Shown here in pieces: positions 35,686 to 45,982 of a DNA stretch of 47,344 nucleotides. Origin of the DNA: Chloroflexota bacterium (lineage in GTDB: Bacteria > Chloroflexota > Anaerolineae > Anaerolineales > UBA11858); the NCBI GenBank assembly GCA_030609055.1, contig JAUWCZ010000004.1, positions 1 through 47,344 of the forward strand, in the 5' to 3' direction. A program made the translations under genes and the position numbers. Within the stretch, counting starts at the first letter, position 1, and every line of letters starts with the position of its first letter. The notes beneath the pieces were generated by a model. It was given only the letters and a program-made list of their open reading frames with translations, was not told the DNA's origin and did not search any database.

Positions 35686-37707
35686 TTACTCAGCCATTTC
35701 ATTGGCGAGTTCGATCGCAAAATCTTCAACTGCAATTCCACCCATGATTGGCTCCCAGAACATCCACTGCGGGCCGCCAGCGCGGTCCTGTAACAGACCT
35801 CGCCAAAGAGCATACGCAGCATCATGCGCTTTCAGTTCATCGCCATTGTGGAATTTCACACCTGAGCGAATCTTAAAGGTATAGGTTGTCCCATCCTCAG
35901 AGATCTCCCAGGATTCCGCAATGCCACCCACGAAGCTGCTGTAATCTTCCCTTTCCATCATGACCAGGGGTTCATACAACTGCATTATAACGCCGCTGCT
36001 TGCACTATCGTACATGTAAGCCGGGTCAAAAGTCTCCGGTCCTCCAATCGTGGTGTAAATCAACGTGGTAGGATCCGCCGCGTCATCACTCTTGGATAAT
36101 GGATAGGCATAGGGATCTGGGTAAGCAGCATTAAAGTAATAACCCTCCACGTAGAGTGGTTCGTAGTGGCGGCCTGAAGCCTGCACACCGAAGATGTCGA
36201 TTGCATCTGCAACAGCCATTTGCTGAAGCTCATTGTAAGCAGCATCAGCTTTAGCAGCATCTGCGTAAGATAACGCCTCATCAATCTTGGCTTCATATTT
36301 CGCGTACAGATCCTCGGGGAAATTCTGCCAGCCAGAGAAGGTGCCATAGCTCGCCATGTAGGGGGTAACCCAGTTGTGCGGGTGATGGTAATCCTCAATC
36401 CAGCCAATCCAGAACATGGGGAAGTGTCCGGCGATCATGCCTTTCAGGTAGGTCGGCCACGGCACGGAAAGAATCTCGACCTGGAAATTGTCATTGAGGG
36501 CTTCCACATTGGTTTTGAGAATTTCAGACATCATCCGGCGTTGATCGTTGCCGGTGTTGTAGGTGAGGACCATATAAAAGCCTTCGGTCCAGACATCACC
36601 TTCATCATCCTCGCCAGCGGGAATGCCGTCACCGTCAACGTCCGCCGCCTTAAATTCCTCTTCAGCCTTTACAGGATCGAAGGAATAGGCAAAGTCATCG
36701 GCATGGTAACCCAGCATGGGGTTGATGATCGGACCCAGACGCTGTTCAGCCTCACCCAGGAATCCCTCTTCAATGAAGATGGCCCAGTCAAAGCTGTAGT
36801 TAAAGGCTTTCCGAAGATGGACATCGGAGAAGAAGTCAACGGGGATACCGTCACCCAAAGATCCGTTTCCAATGTAGGGGTTGCCGCCTTCAGCATTAAC
36901 GTTGAAGTTAAAGAAGCCGTCAACTGAATCTACACCTCCCAGTCCCTTATAGAGCCGGAACTGGCCATCAGGATTAACTGTGACACATTCTTCTGTCACA
37001 TAGTCGCATTCCTCGGCGACCATGGGGTCAACCTGTTCAGCGTACTGCCGCGGAACATAGTTAAAGTCGGCATCTCCCGCTTCAAACATGGAGAATCGGG
37101 TGCCCCACTCATCTACGCTCTTAATCACGTATCTATCGAGGGCCGGGGGACCACTCGGCCCGCCTTCCCAGATCGGTTCTGTCCGGAAGTAATCAGCATT
37201 GGCGACAAATGATATTTCTTCACCATGCCTCCAGTGTTCCAGCTTAAAGGGTCCGGTGCCATTCGCGGCATCAAACAGGATAGATTCCTCAGCTGAGGGA
37301 TCATGCCAAGGCACCCAATTGTCACAGGAGCCGTCCCAACCGCCGTTAGCAGCCATCCACGCTTGATCCAGCGGGCTTGCCCACCCATTGGCCAGGGTTT
37401 GCAGCATCGGACCGAAAGCTGCAGGCATGTTGATGGTCATGGTCATGGCGTCGTCATCGTAGGTGACGGCGGCTTTGACCGCTTCACAGACCTTAACCAG
37501 CACATCAGCGGGAACATCAGCAAAATCAGTGATGCCCTCGTCTTCTGGTTCGGGTTCTGGTTCAGGGGTTGCCGTAATCACAACTTCTACTTGTTCCTTC
37601 ACTATTCTTTCGACTACTTCAGGTACTGAAGGACCACAAGCGCTGAGAATAAAACTCGCAATCAAGATTATTCCCAAAACAAGCATCAAATTTTTCTTAA
37701 ACCTCAT
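35686..37707 (-). CDS. Oligopeptide-binding lipoprotein (SBP_bac_5), apparently circularly permuted
   Basis: A 673-residue lipoprotein with GGAGGAG before the ATG, a hydrophobic signal and lipobox LSAC. After a Glu/Pro-rich linker (about residues 48-55), residues about 55-539 are the middle and C-terminal part of an SBP_bac_5 protein: NGTGPFKLEHWRHGEE, GWIEDYHHPHNW, and the usual family ending YAYPLSK. Residues about 540-673 then hold what normally opens the mature domain: TLIYTTIGGPETFDPAY, YEPLVMM, ESWEISEDGTTYTFKIRSG, GVKFHNGDELKAHD. Rejoining the blocks as signal-B-A gives a continuous canonical protein. All junctions are in frame. It is probably the peptide-binding component of the oppBCDF set; whether the permuted fold binds is unknown. 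Confidence 0.88.
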   Translation of the reverse strand: MRFKKNLMLVLGIILIASFILSACGPSVPEVVERIVKEQVEVVITATPEPEPEPEDEGITDFADVPADVLVKVCEAVKAAVTYDDDAMTMTINMPAAFGPMLQTLANGWASPLDQAWMAANGGWDGSCDNWVPWHDPSAEESILFDAANGTGPFKLEHWRHGEEISFVANADYFRTEPIWEGGPSGPPALDRYVIKSVDEWGTRFSMFEAGDADFNYVPRQYAEQVDPMVAEECDYVTEECVTVNPDGQFRLYKGLGGVDSVDGFFNFNVNAEGGNPYIGNGSLGDGIPVDFFSDVHLRKAFNYSFDWAIFIEEGFLGEAEQRLGPIINPMLGYHADDFAYSFDPVKAEEEFKAADVDGDGIPAGEDDEGDVWTEGFYMVLTYNTGNDQRRMMSEILKTNVEALNDNFQVEILSVPWPTYLKGMIAGHFPMFWIGWIEDYHHPHNWVTPYMASYGTFSGWQNFPEDLYAKYEAKIDEALSYADAAKADAAYNELQQMAVADAIDIFGVQASGRHYEPLYVEGYYFNAAYPDPYAYPLSKSDDAADPTTLIYTTIGGPETFDPAYMYDSASSGVIMQLYEPLVMMEREDYSSFVGGIAESWEISEDGTTYTFKIRSGVKFHNGDELKAHDAAYALWRGLLQDRAGGPQWMFWEPIMGGIAVEDFAIELANEMAE

Positions 37708-37816
37708 ATCTCCTCCTAAAGATTTTTCAAAGAACAGTCATTCATACTTGAAATATTTTTTTATCTATGTCTGATACCACCTCCTTTTGTCTTTCCTTGG
37801 TATTGAATTAGGATCA

Positions 37817-38821
37817 TTAAAGAATTATGGCTTCCCCATCCCTTTCAACCAAATGGCACGCACTAAAATGGTCAGTTTCTATTTCAATAAAATCAGGTTC
37901 TTTTTTGAAGCAGATATCCTCTGCCAAGGGACAGCGGGTGTTGAAATTGCATCCCTGAGGTGGATTGGCTGGGTTTGGAAGGTCTCCCTCGATTAATACT
38001 CTTGACCTTTCTTTTTCAATCTTAGGATCAGGGATAGGCACTGCAGATAACAATGCTTGTGTATAAGGGTGGAGAGCGTTGTCATATAGAACTATTTTAT
38101 CAGCAATTTCCACAATTTTACCCAGGTACATGACGGCTACGCGGTTACTAATATGACGAACCATGCTAAGATCATGGGCAATGAAAATATATGTGAGTCC
38201 TAACTCATCTTGAAGTTCTTCCAGCAAGTTGACCACTTGAGCCTGGATTGAGACATCCAGCGATGAAATGGGTTCATCGCAAATGATCAGCTCAGGATTC
38301 AATGCCAGCGATCTCGCGATTCCGATTCGTTGCCGCTGGCCCCCTGAAAACTCATGGGGATATCTATTCATACAGGATGGTGAAATACCAACATAATCAA
38401 GTAATTCGGCAATCCTATCATCCAAGTCTTTTCCCCGCATGGCGTCATGAATTTCTAAAGGTTCACCAACAATATTTTTTATATTCATGCGAGGGCTAAG
38501 GGATGCATAAGGATTCTGGAAAATCATTTGGATTTTTCGACGTAATGTTTGGAGTTCTTTCTTCGAAAGCAGGGCTAGATCCTCTCCATCAAAAAACACA
38601 TGACCATCCGTTGGCCGATAGAGTCGAACGATCGTTCTTCCTATAGTCGTCTTTCCACATCCACTTTCTCCAACTAATCCCAAGGTTTCACCGCGATAGA
38701 CATTAAAATTTACTCCGTCAACAGCTTTTACATCTCCAACATGCCTTTGAAAGACACCTCTTCGGATTGGGAAGTACTTTCTTAATCCCTCAATCCGTAA
38801 AATCTCATCTTCTATTCTCAT
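37817..38821 (-). CDS. oppF: Oligopeptide ABC transporter ATPase (OppF-like)
   Basis: An ATPase of 334 residues. It has Walker [17 protein letters not shown]-loop region [10 protein letters not shown], signature [13 protein letters not shown], Walker [13 protein letters not shown] and the H-loop in FIAHDLSM. The C-terminal oligo_HPY extension includes [22 protein letters not shown], with the cysteines that often bind a 4Fe-4S cluster in this family. Its ATG overlaps the oppD stop (TGATG). It is the second ATPase of the leftward oligopeptide system. Confidence 0.95.
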   Translation of the reverse strand: MRIEDEILRIEGLRKYFPIRRGVFQRHVGDVKAVDGVNFNVYRGETLGLVGESGCGKTTIGRTIVRLYRPTDGHVFFDGEDLALLSKKELQTLRRKIQMIFQNPYASLSPRMNIKNIVGEPLEIHDAMRGKDLDDRIAELLDYVGISPSCMNRYPHEFSGGQRQRIGIARSLALNPELIICDEPISSLDVSIQAQVVNLLEELQDELGLTYIFIAHDLSMVRHISNRVAVMYLGKIVEIADKIVLYDNALHPYTQALLSAVPIPDPKIEKERSRVLIEGDLPNPANPPQGCNFNTRCPLAEDICFKKEPDFIEIETDHFSACHLVERDGEAIIL

Positions 38822-39813
38822 CAGAATTTCTCCACCTTTTCACTTTCCCAACATGCCACCTCATGATTCTCATTCAATTTTTCCAATGGCGGCATTTCCT
38901 GGAGACAACGGTCAATCACAAATGTACATCGATTAGCAAATGGGCATCCTTGAATTTTCCCAATCAGATCAGGTGGTTCTCCAGCAATTGAATATAATCT
39001 TCTTTTGGAAGTAGCTTCTGGATTCGGTAAAGATCCTAACAAACCCACCGTGTAGGGATTTTTGGGGGTATCAAACACTTCATTGACTGACCCTTTTTCA
39101 ATGATTCGTCCTGCGTACATTACATTAACTCGATTCACCATCCGTGCAATAACCCCCAAATCATGAGTAATCCAAATAACAGACATACCCAGCTTTTCCT
39201 TAAGGTTATTAACCAGGTCAATTATCTGCGCTTGAATTGTAACGTCGAGAGAAGTAGTCGGTTCATCTGCTATTAATATTGTAGGATTACAAGATAAAGC
39301 CATGGCGATCATTGCCCGCTGACGCATTCCCCCAGAGAAATGATGGGGGTAATCATCAAGCCTTTGTTTAGCTTCTGGTATCCCTACTAATGATAATAAT
39401 TCTGCAGCGCGGTCCCGGGCTTGTTTATTCCCCATATTCTGATGAAGTTTTATGGCTTCCATGATTTGAAAACCAACGGTTAATACTGGATTAAGAGATG
39501 TCATGGGGTCCTGAAAGATCATCGCGATTTCATTTCCGCGAATTTTTCTCATTTCATTTTCATTCAAGCTCAGTAAATCTTGACCGAAAAAAACTACTTT
39601 TCCAGCTTCAATTTTTCCTGGAGGTGAAGGAATAAGGCCCATGATTGACAAGGCATGAACAGATTTTCCACAGCCGCTTTCCCCCACTACTCCCAATGTA
39701 TCACCTTTATCCATTTGATAGGACATTTCTTCTACTGCGTGGACTACCCCTTCTTCCGTGTAAAAACGAGTGGTTAGATTTTCAACATTCAGAATACGTT
39801 CCCGATTCTCCAA
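38821..39813 (-). CDS. oppD: Oligopeptide ABC transporter ATPase (OppD-like)
   Basis: An ATPase of 330 residues with a TTG start at 39813, preceded by GGAGGG 7 bases upstream. It has Walker [28 protein letters not shown], signature [13 protein letters not shown], Walker [13 protein letters not shown] and WITHDLGV. The C-terminus has the oligo_HPY motif [18 protein letters not shown] with four cysteines. It is the first of the two ATPase genes, and 253 bases separate it from the second binding protein; I see no gene or clear terminator in that gap. Confidence 0.95.
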   Translation of the reverse strand: MENRERILNVENLTTRFYTEEGVVHAVEEMSYQMDKGDTLGVVGESGCGKSVHALSIMGLIPSPPGKIEAGKVVFFGQDLLSLNENEMRKIRGNEIAMIFQDPMTSLNPVLTVGFQIMEAIKLHQNMGNKQARDRAAELLSLVGIPEAKQRLDDYPHHFSGGMRQRAMIAMALSCNPTILIADEPTTSLDVTIQAQIIDLVNNLKEKLGMSVIWITHDLGVIARMVNRVNVMYAGRIIEKGSVNEVFDTPKNPYTVGLLGSLPNPEATSKRRLYSIAGEPPDLIGKIQGCPFANRCTFVIDRCLQEMPPLEKLNENHEVACWESEKVEKF

Positions 39814-40066
39814 TCTGCAACCCTCCGATAAGAACTATTCTTCTTTGTACACTCTACGATTACAAAGGTTCGGTTTTTATTGCTCCATTCAACCAAAATT
39901 TAACCTTGAAATCAAAGTTATATGCAAAAGATTTAACCGTTTTCTATTTATATCATACTGTAATTTGAAATTCTACCATATAAGGGGGTTTCATACACAA
40001 TATCAGCAAAATTGTTTATCCCATCGCTGGGGATTGAATAATATCATAACTAAGTACATCCAACAA

Positions 40067-41965
40067 CTACCTTATCCCGCCGATATTCCACAATGGGGGG
40101 TAAGAGCCAGACTGAAACCCCTCCAGGATCGGGTTGGAGAGGATGATATCCCGGCGGAAGAACAAAGGGAGAACCGGCAAGTCATCTGCAAAGATTGTTT
40201 GCATCTTCATTAGAGATTCTTGTGTATCATTCGAATCCGGCAGGGATGAGTGAATAATGTTGCACTCGGCATCAAAACTTTCGTTGGTATAACCAGGCGC
40301 ATTGGCACCACCCCAACCTTTTGGAGCCGACGGATAAAGACCTGGAATTTCATCTAAAGTAAAAATACGGCAGAGGTGATAGTGCCCGGTTGACCACGCA
40401 AAAAGAGCCAGATCAAACCGCCGTCCAAAAACAGGTCCTTCCGGACCTGGCGCCAATAACTCAGACGCAGGGAGGTTTTCAATTAAAACCTCAATACCAC
40501 AGGAAGTTAAATCATCTTGTATCAGCGTAGCTGTAGGGGGTACTATTCTTTCTCCCACCACCAGGAAGGATAGTTGAAATTGCGTACCATCCTTGACATC
40601 TTCCACTCCTTCCGCTACTCGGGGTGTATTTTGATTCTGGTCATGGTCGATCCAGCCAATCTCTTCCAAGGTATTAGCAGCGTCTTGAGGTTGGTAGATA
40701 ATGCTGGAACCATGGTTAATAAAACGGGGATCATCTGGGGGATAGAAACTATTTACTACAAAACCTGCATCGCCTCGATTTGCTGCGATACCCTCTCTAT
40801 TAATGCACTGAGCTATCGCCTGTCGGGTTCTTGGATCCTTAAGATAAACCCTTTTTGAATTCAATGAGTTAATCCCAAAACTAATCTGCTCCCAAGCCCC
40901 CCCCTCAATATAATTGAGTCTTACTTCGCCTTCTTGTTCCAGAATCTGTAATTCCGGTAGATAATCAAATAGATCAGAGATATTAGCGACAATCTCACAT
41001 TCACCAGAAGAATAAGCAGCCAATGCTTCTTCGGCACCTTCTACAAACCGGAATACCAGGGCATCGAAAGCGGGTAGCCCTTCCCCTTTTAAATGATATG
41101 CGTCATTTTTAATGAGTGTGATGTGATCTCCGACAACCCATTCTACAATCCAGTATGGCCCCCACCCAAGCGGTTGTTGAGTCGTCTGGTTCGAGGTCAA
41201 CAGATCTGCCACTGACAGATCTGCCCAAAGGTGCTCCGGTAAGGGGGAGAAATAAAACTCCGGATATGAATAGATACCCAGGTATCCCGGTACTCCTTTC
41301 CAGAGGATTGTGTTCTCATCCACCGCTTCGTAATCAGCGGTAAATCGTAGATTCTGGGGGCCTGAGGAGCCATATAATTCCCGTGCGATTTGATAGGAAA
41401 ACACGGAATCGAGTGCAGTTAATGGGGTTCCATCAGACCAGGTAAGGCCAGTTTTTATTGGGAACTTTATCTCAACTTGATCTAGTATGACCGGGGTTTG
41501 ATTCTGATAGGTTTCCCAACAATCAATACCTGAACAACCAGAAGGACGATATTCCACCCCACTAGCCAGTATCGATAGATTTCCTTTTGAATCGACTATC
41601 CTCTCACCAGGGTTAACTTCCACCGGGACAACAGATACCAATTCATTAGCCCGGGAGGGGATCTCCTCCAGCAGTGGCGAATAAAACTCATAATCAACCT
41701 CATCTACAGGACCATCATAAATTGCCTGGCGAATAATTTTCGCAGAGGTTGATTGATCTCCATAAAGAAAGAGCGAAGTGGGTTCCTCTCCCAAGCAGAT
41801 TGACAGCACCCTTTCAGGCAAGGGAGAAGGCGCCAGCATAGGGGTTGTATCTTCCTGGCTTGTTTCAGGAAGCTGCAGTGGATAGTTCCCTTCAAAACCA
41901 CAAGCTGATAGGAGAAATAAAAATAATAAAATGAGGGACAGGATATATCTGCTCTTTAAAACCAT
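40067..41965 (-). CDS. Oligopeptide-type substrate-binding lipoprotein (SBP_bac_5), canonical order
   Basis: A lipoprotein of 632 residues with signal and lipobox (LLFLFLLSAC), then a short Pro/Thr linker. The domain order is normal: LSICLGEEPTSLFLYG near the N-terminus, IKTGLTWSDGTPLTALDSV at about residue 170, GWGPYWIVEWVVGDHITL mid-way, and the C-terminal FDLALFAWSTGHYH. It overlaps the end of rsgA by 10 bases. It is divergent from the other binding protein in sequence and could bring a different ligand to the shared OppBCDF channel. It has an insertion around residues 95-150 including a CSGIDC pair. Confidence 0.88.
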   Translation of the reverse strand: MVLKSRYILSLILLFLFLLSACGFEGNYPLQLPETSQEDTTPMLAPSPLPERVLSICLGEEPTSLFLYGDQSTSAKIIRQAIYDGPVDEVDYEFYSPLLEEIPSRANELVSVVPVEVNPGERIVDSKGNLSILASGVEYRPSGCSGIDCWETYQNQTPVILDQVEIKFPIKTGLTWSDGTPLTALDSVFSYQIARELYGSSGPQNLRFTADYEAVDENTILWKGVPGYLGIYSYPEFYFSPLPEHLWADLSVADLLTSNQTTQQPLGWGPYWIVEWVVGDHITLIKNDAYHLKGEGLPAFDALVFRFVEGAEEALAAYSSGECEIVANISDLFDYLPELQILEQEGEVRLNYIEGGAWEQISFGINSLNSKRVYLKDPRTRQAIAQCINREGIAANRGDAGFVVNSFYPPDDPRFINHGSSIIYQPQDAANTLEEIGWIDHDQNQNTPRVAEGVEDVKDGTQFQLSFLVVGERIVPPTATLIQDDLTSCGIEVLIENLPASELLAPGPEGPVFGRRFDLALFAWSTGHYHLCRIFTLDEIPGLYPSAPKGWGGANAPGYTNESFDAECNIIHSSLPDSNDTQESLMKMQTIFADDLPVLPLFFRRDIILSNPILEGFQSGSYPPLWNIGGIR

Positions 41966-42882
41966 GGAATTTTATCTTCTTCAACCTCTCTCATGCGCAG
42001 ATATGACCTGTAGCGGTCCGGGTGGATGTTCTTATTCCTGACCGCATCAATCACGGCACAGTCCGGTTCATGAATATGAGTGCAATCACTGAATCGGCAA
42101 TCCCCCACGATGCTGCTGATTTCCCGGAAGTAGCCATCTACTTCCTCTGGTTCTATATCCCATAGATCCAACGCCTTTAAGCCGGGTGTGTCCGCCACAT
42201 ACCCTCCCTCACTTAAAGCGACAAGCTTTCTACTCACAGTGGCATGTTTCCCTTTCTGGGTTGCTTCACTAATTTCTCTCACTGCCAGCCCCAAACCGGG
42301 TTGGATCACATTTAGGATACTGGTTTTTCCAGCTCCAGAAGGTCCTGCCAGCAAGCTGACTTTACCTATCATACGCTTTTTGAGCGCTTTGATCCCACGC
42401 TTAGATACTGCAGAGGTATAGAATACTGGATAATCTATCTTCTGATAGCGGTCAAATAGCTCCCGGGCTTTTTTCATGCCGGTTAAATCAATCTTGTTGG
42501 CGACAATGATAGCGTCAACCTCCTCTCTTTCCGCGATGACCAGGAAACGATCCAGCATCCTCAAGCGAGGCTCGGGCTGGACAATGGAAAAAACAAACAC
42601 AGCTTGATCAGGATTGGCAATGATAATCTGCTGATATTCACCGCGAGGTGTAGGGGCCATCCGGAAGATCATGCTCTGACGGGGCTCTACTTCTTCAATC
42701 ATCCCTTGCCCGTCTTCTTGTTTTGACACCTGGACCCAATCCCCGATAGCGACAAGATCCCCCGTTTTGCGGCCTTGTTTTAAACGCCCCCGGAGTTGAC
42801 AGACCAACACGCCCTCGGCGGTTTCAACGGTGAAAAAACCGGATTGAGCCTGGATAACCAACCCGCGTAGGAATTCACTCAT
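41956..42882 (-). CDS. rsgA: Ribosome small-subunit-dependent GTPase A
   Basis: A GTPase of 308 residues that helps mature the 30S subunit. The N-terminal OB fold is followed by a GTPase with the circularly permuted motif order typical of the family: NKIDLTG (G4), then GPSGAGKTSILN (G1), then ATQKGKHATVSR (G2), then DTPGLKALD (G3). The C-terminal zinc region reads CRFSDCTHIHEPDC. GAGGAAAG precedes the ATG. It follows the PBP gene by 21 bases. Confidence 0.96.
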   Translation of the reverse strand: MSEFLRGLVIQAQSGFFTVETAEGVLVCQLRGRLKQGRKTGDLVAIGDWVQVSKQEDGQGMIEEVEPRQSMIFRMAPTPRGEYQQIIIANPDQAVFVFSIVQPEPRLRMLDRFLVIAEREEVDAIIVANKIDLTGMKKARELFDRYQKIDYPVFYTSAVSKRGIKALKKRMIGKVSLLAGPSGAGKTSILNVIQPGLGLAVREISEATQKGKHATVSRKLVALSEGGYVADTPGLKALDLWDIEPEEVDGYFREISSIVGDCRFSDCTHIHEPDCAVIDAVRNKNIHPDRYRSYLRMREVEEDKIPWF

Positions 42883-42903
42883 GCAGCAACTTTCCTCACA
42901 AGA

Positions 42904-45117
42904 TTATTCTTCACCATTTTCAGTGTCCGGTCTCGCCCAAACGCCAATTTCGGCTTCCCAGGGATAATATCGCAAAACCTGGTTAAAATAGAGCTCCACC
43001 ACGCGCCGGAAGATAGGAGCTGCCACATCAGATCCTTCCCCGGCATTTTCAGCAATCACCACCACCGCAATATCTGGTTTGTTTTCATTTTGATTATTTG
43101 TATATCCCGCAAACCAGGCGTGGGACTCTCCAGATCCAGACTCTGCAGTTCCTGTTTTTCCAGCGACAGGGATTTGTAATCCCCTGATCCGGTGATTAGC
43201 AGTTCCCCGGGGATTACTAACCACCTGGATCATGGCGTTCTTTATGAAGTTGAGATTCTTGCTGCTGATTGGTAATTCGCCCACTGTTTGCGGTTCAAAG
43301 GAGAATACCTCTTCACCACCGGAGCTTCGGATGCTCTCCACAAACTGGGGTCGATAGAGGGTTCCTCCATTTCCTATAGCTGCCATGAATTGAACAACCT
43401 GGAGTGGTGTCACCAGAGTATCCCCCTGGCCAATGGCCAGATTTGTGGCGTCAATTTCGGATTGAGGAACGGGTATAAATCCAGCTTCCTCCTCCAGTGT
43501 CTCAATCCCTGTTAAGGATCCGAGCCCAAAACCTTTTGCCATTTCTGATATTGCATCGGTGAGCCCTTTCCGGTACAGGTCCAACCCGATATGCCAGAAG
43601 TATGGATTACAGGATCGCATTAACCCTTCAGTCAGAGTAAGCACTCCGCTGGGAGGTGTCTCATCATCTTCAAGGAAGTGGTCGTAGGTCCAGTCAGTCA
43701 AAACCACTCCAGCCAGTTCTTCAAAGAAATAGCCACAGTCATAGATATCCCCTGCCTGGAATTCTCCACTTTCCAACCCGGCGGCCAAGGTAATGATTTT
43801 AAATACAGAGCCGAGGGGATATAAACCCTGGGTTGCTCGATTGAGAAAAGGAGATTTCTGATCCGATTTATAGTATTCCTGGAGCAGAAGGCTGGAGTTG
43901 TAATAATAAGAATTAAATGCATTGGGATCAAAATGGGGATTGGATGCCATTGCCAGAACTCGTCCGGTATCCAATTCCATCACCACAATAGCACCGTTGT
44001 AACCATATAAAGCCTTCTGAACCTCCAGCTGAAACTCTTTATCTATAGTGGTATAAATTTCTGCTGGCGGTGCGGCTTCAGACCTTGCCAGCTGGGAAAG
44101 AATCTCACCTTCTCCATCCACTACATAGAGGACCCCACCCCGGTCACCGCTTAAGTAAGGTTCCCCCCACTTTTCCAGACCTTGCCCGCCAACCTTTTCA
44201 TCTCTGGAATATCCGAGGATTCGGTAATCATCTTCCTCCGCTTCCTGAATCCAGCGTACATACCCAACAGCTTGCGGGGCTACACCACCACTAAAATAAT
44301 ACCGGCCATCAAAAGTCCTTAATAACAGCCCGGTATTTGTATAGCCCTCGAGGATTCCCAAACGCGACTCAATGGTATCCATCGAAAGTGCCCCCAGCGG
44401 AATGTACCAATCCACATCAGGAGGAAAATCTTCATACATGGCATAAATCACTTCCGGGGGTATATCAAGATCCCTGCCTAATTCATCTAATAACTTTTCT
44501 TCTTTTTTGGGTTTTATTTGTGAGGGTGTAATGCCCAGCGAAACTGCTTCAGCATAGGCTACGATGACACTACCCTCCCGGTCATAGATATTGCCCCTGG
44601 ATGGAACAATTCGGGTTAGCTGCACCTGGTTCTCCCCTTCTATCTCTGGGAAGATGAGGGCTTTTGACCAATCAACTTTCCACTCACCGCTGGATAAGGT
44701 TAGCATGAGAATAATATCCCGATTGATAGCTTCGATCAAACGACTGTTGTAGGTAATGGAAATGGCAACCTGTGCCTGCTCTGGATCAATAAAGGATGAC
44801 AAGACGGTATAATCCAGGGATTCCAAAGCAAGCTCAACAGCAAAATCCTGGTAAAGTCTTGAAAACTCTTCCTCACTTACTTGAGATTGACTCGCTGGAC
44901 TCAACTGAGCATACATAGCCTGGTAATCATTCTCTTTCCAGTTATCAAGGAAATCCACAGCAGTCTTTTCCACATCGGGTGTCTGGGTTGTCTGTACAAC
45001 TGGCGTGGCTAACCCCGGTGTTGGTGTGTCAATCTCTGCTTGGGTTGCTTCAGGAGAGGATTTCCTACATCCCACAAGCAAGATCAATAGGCACAAGAGT
45101 ATTTTTTTTCTTTTCAT
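42904..45117 (-). CDS. Class B penicillin-binding protein (transpeptidase), lipoprotein type
   Basis: A transpeptidase of 737 residues. Instead of a plain membrane anchor it has a lipobox (LLILLVGC), as in some PBP3/PbpC-like proteins. An NTF2-like MecA_N domain (about residues 45-160: FLDNWKENDYQAMYAQLSP) precedes the dimerisation domain starting VPSRGNIYDREGSV, and then the transpeptidase with S437-V-F-K, SCN in LMRSCNPYFWHIGL, and K654-T-G in AGKTGTAESG. All three catalytic motifs are intact. It cross-links peptidoglycan stems outside the membrane. The gene lies between maf and rsgA in one leftward operon; the preferred ATG is at 45117. Confidence 0.94.
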   Translation of the reverse strand: MKRKKILLCLLILLVGCRKSSPEATQAEIDTPTPGLATPVVQTTQTPDVEKTAVDFLDNWKENDYQAMYAQLSPASQSQVSEEEFSRLYQDFAVELALESLDYTVLSSFIDPEQAQVAISITYNSRLIEAINRDIILMLTLSSGEWKVDWSKALIFPEIEGENQVQLTRIVPSRGNIYDREGSVIVAYAEAVSLGITPSQIKPKKEEKLLDELGRDLDIPPEVIYAMYEDFPPDVDWYIPLGALSMDTIESRLGILEGYTNTGLLLRTFDGRYYFSGGVAPQAVGYVRWIQEAEEDDYRILGYSRDEKVGGQGLEKWGEPYLSGDRGGVLYVVDGEGEILSQLARSEAAPPAEIYTTIDKEFQLEVQKALYGYNGAIVVMELDTGRVLAMASNPHFDPNAFNSYYYNSSLLLQEYYKSDQKSPFLNRATQGLYPLGSVFKIITLAAGLESGEFQAGDIYDCGYFFEELAGVVLTDWTYDHFLEDDETPPSGVLTLTEGLMRSCNPYFWHIGLDLYRKGLTDAISEMAKGFGLGSLTGIETLEEEAGFIPVPQSEIDATNLAIGQGDTLVTPLQVVQFMAAIGNGGTLYRPQFVESIRSSGGEEVFSFEPQTVGELPISSKNLNFIKNAMIQVVSNPRGTANHRIRGLQIPVAGKTGTAESGSGESHAWFAGYTNNQNENKPDIAVVVIAENAGEGSDVAAPIFRRVVELYFNQVLRYYPWEAEIGVWARPDTENGEE

Positions 45118-45135
45118 AACCATTCACTCATTCAA

Positions 45136-45843
45136 TTATTGTAAATGTTCTCCAAATAATATCTGGGGATACATCGGGCATTGATAGTTAATGGATTCCT
45201 GGCAGCGATCTGCAACTCCCGAATCCAATTTCCCCTCGACCTCCTGAATAAGCAGCGAGAGGTGACAGAGTGGCAAACCCATCACATTAGCGAAACAGCC
45301 ACTAAACTCAGGGGCAGGATTAAAGTATTCATTCTGGATGGCGTAAGCGCCAGCTTTATCAAAAGGATCGCCGCTGGCTATATAGTCCAGAATCTCTTTT
45401 TCGCTGTAATGCCGCATGGTTACTTCCGTGGTAATCACCTGAGATCGCATTTCCCTAGTTGGAAGGTGATATACTGCTAATCCGGATAGAACCTGGTGCG
45501 TTTTACCTTTCAGACGGTCTAAAATAATTCTCGCATCCTCAGGATTCTTTGGTTTACCCAGCATCTCATCCTGATCAACAACGATTGTATCAGCAGCTAT
45601 TACTACTACTTCCGGAAGTGAATTCTCAGCCATTCTTTTCCCAGCAGCTAACGCTTTTCCTTTGGCTAATCTAAGAACATATGCTGCAGGTTTCTCTCCG
45701 GGGAATTTGGTCTCTTCAACATCAGTATCCAGGACGATGAAATGATTAAACAGATTCCTTAACAACATCTGCCGCCGCGGGGATTTGGATGCCAAGATAA
45801 ACTCTGTCATGGCTAACGGGTTGATAGATTTCTTCTCCATCAT
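45136..45843 (-). CDS. maf: Maf-like nucleoside triphosphate pyrophosphatase
   Basis: Hydrolyses noncanonical or dTTP/UTP-type nucleotides to monophosphates. The motif ILASKSPRRQMLL, VVIAADTIVVDQDEMLGKP, and GDPFDKAGAYAIQ are all present. The start could be the ATG at 45843, 45840 or 45810 (the last gives MTEFILASKS, like most family members). The protein is longer than usual by a C-terminal tail of about 35 residues with two cysteines (RCQESINYQCPMYP). It lies 18 bases before the PBP gene. Confidence 0.93.
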   Translation of the reverse strand: MMEKKSINPLAMTEFILASKSPRRQMLLRNLFNHFIVLDTDVEETKFPGEKPAAYVLRLAKGKALAAGKRMAENSLPEVVVIAADTIVVDQDEMLGKPKNPEDARIILDRLKGKTHQVLSGLAVYHLPTREMRSQVITTEVTMRHYSEKEILDYIASGDPFDKAGAYAIQNEYFNPAPEFSGCFANVMGLPLCHLSLLIQEVEGKLDSGVADRCQESINYQCPMYPQILFGEHLQ

Positions 45844-45982
45844 GCTGCTCGTTCAACACAACAAATTCTATCACACGATAGGAATAATCTTCTGATATCG
45901 ATGACAATGGGGGAACAGGCCGAATTAAAAAAACAGTAAGCCAAAACTTGAGTACCTTTTGGTAAAATGGCTTTGATAAAAC

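Noticed and set aside
36376-36927. Plus-strand open frame of 183 residues
   Set aside because: It is antisense to the binding-protein gene 35686-37707, has no ribosome site, and its sequence looks like a reverse-frame shadow.
39770-40213. Plus-strand open frame of 147 residues
   Set aside because: It spans the oppD start, the intergenic gap and the end of the second binding-protein gene; no initiation signal or family-like sequence.
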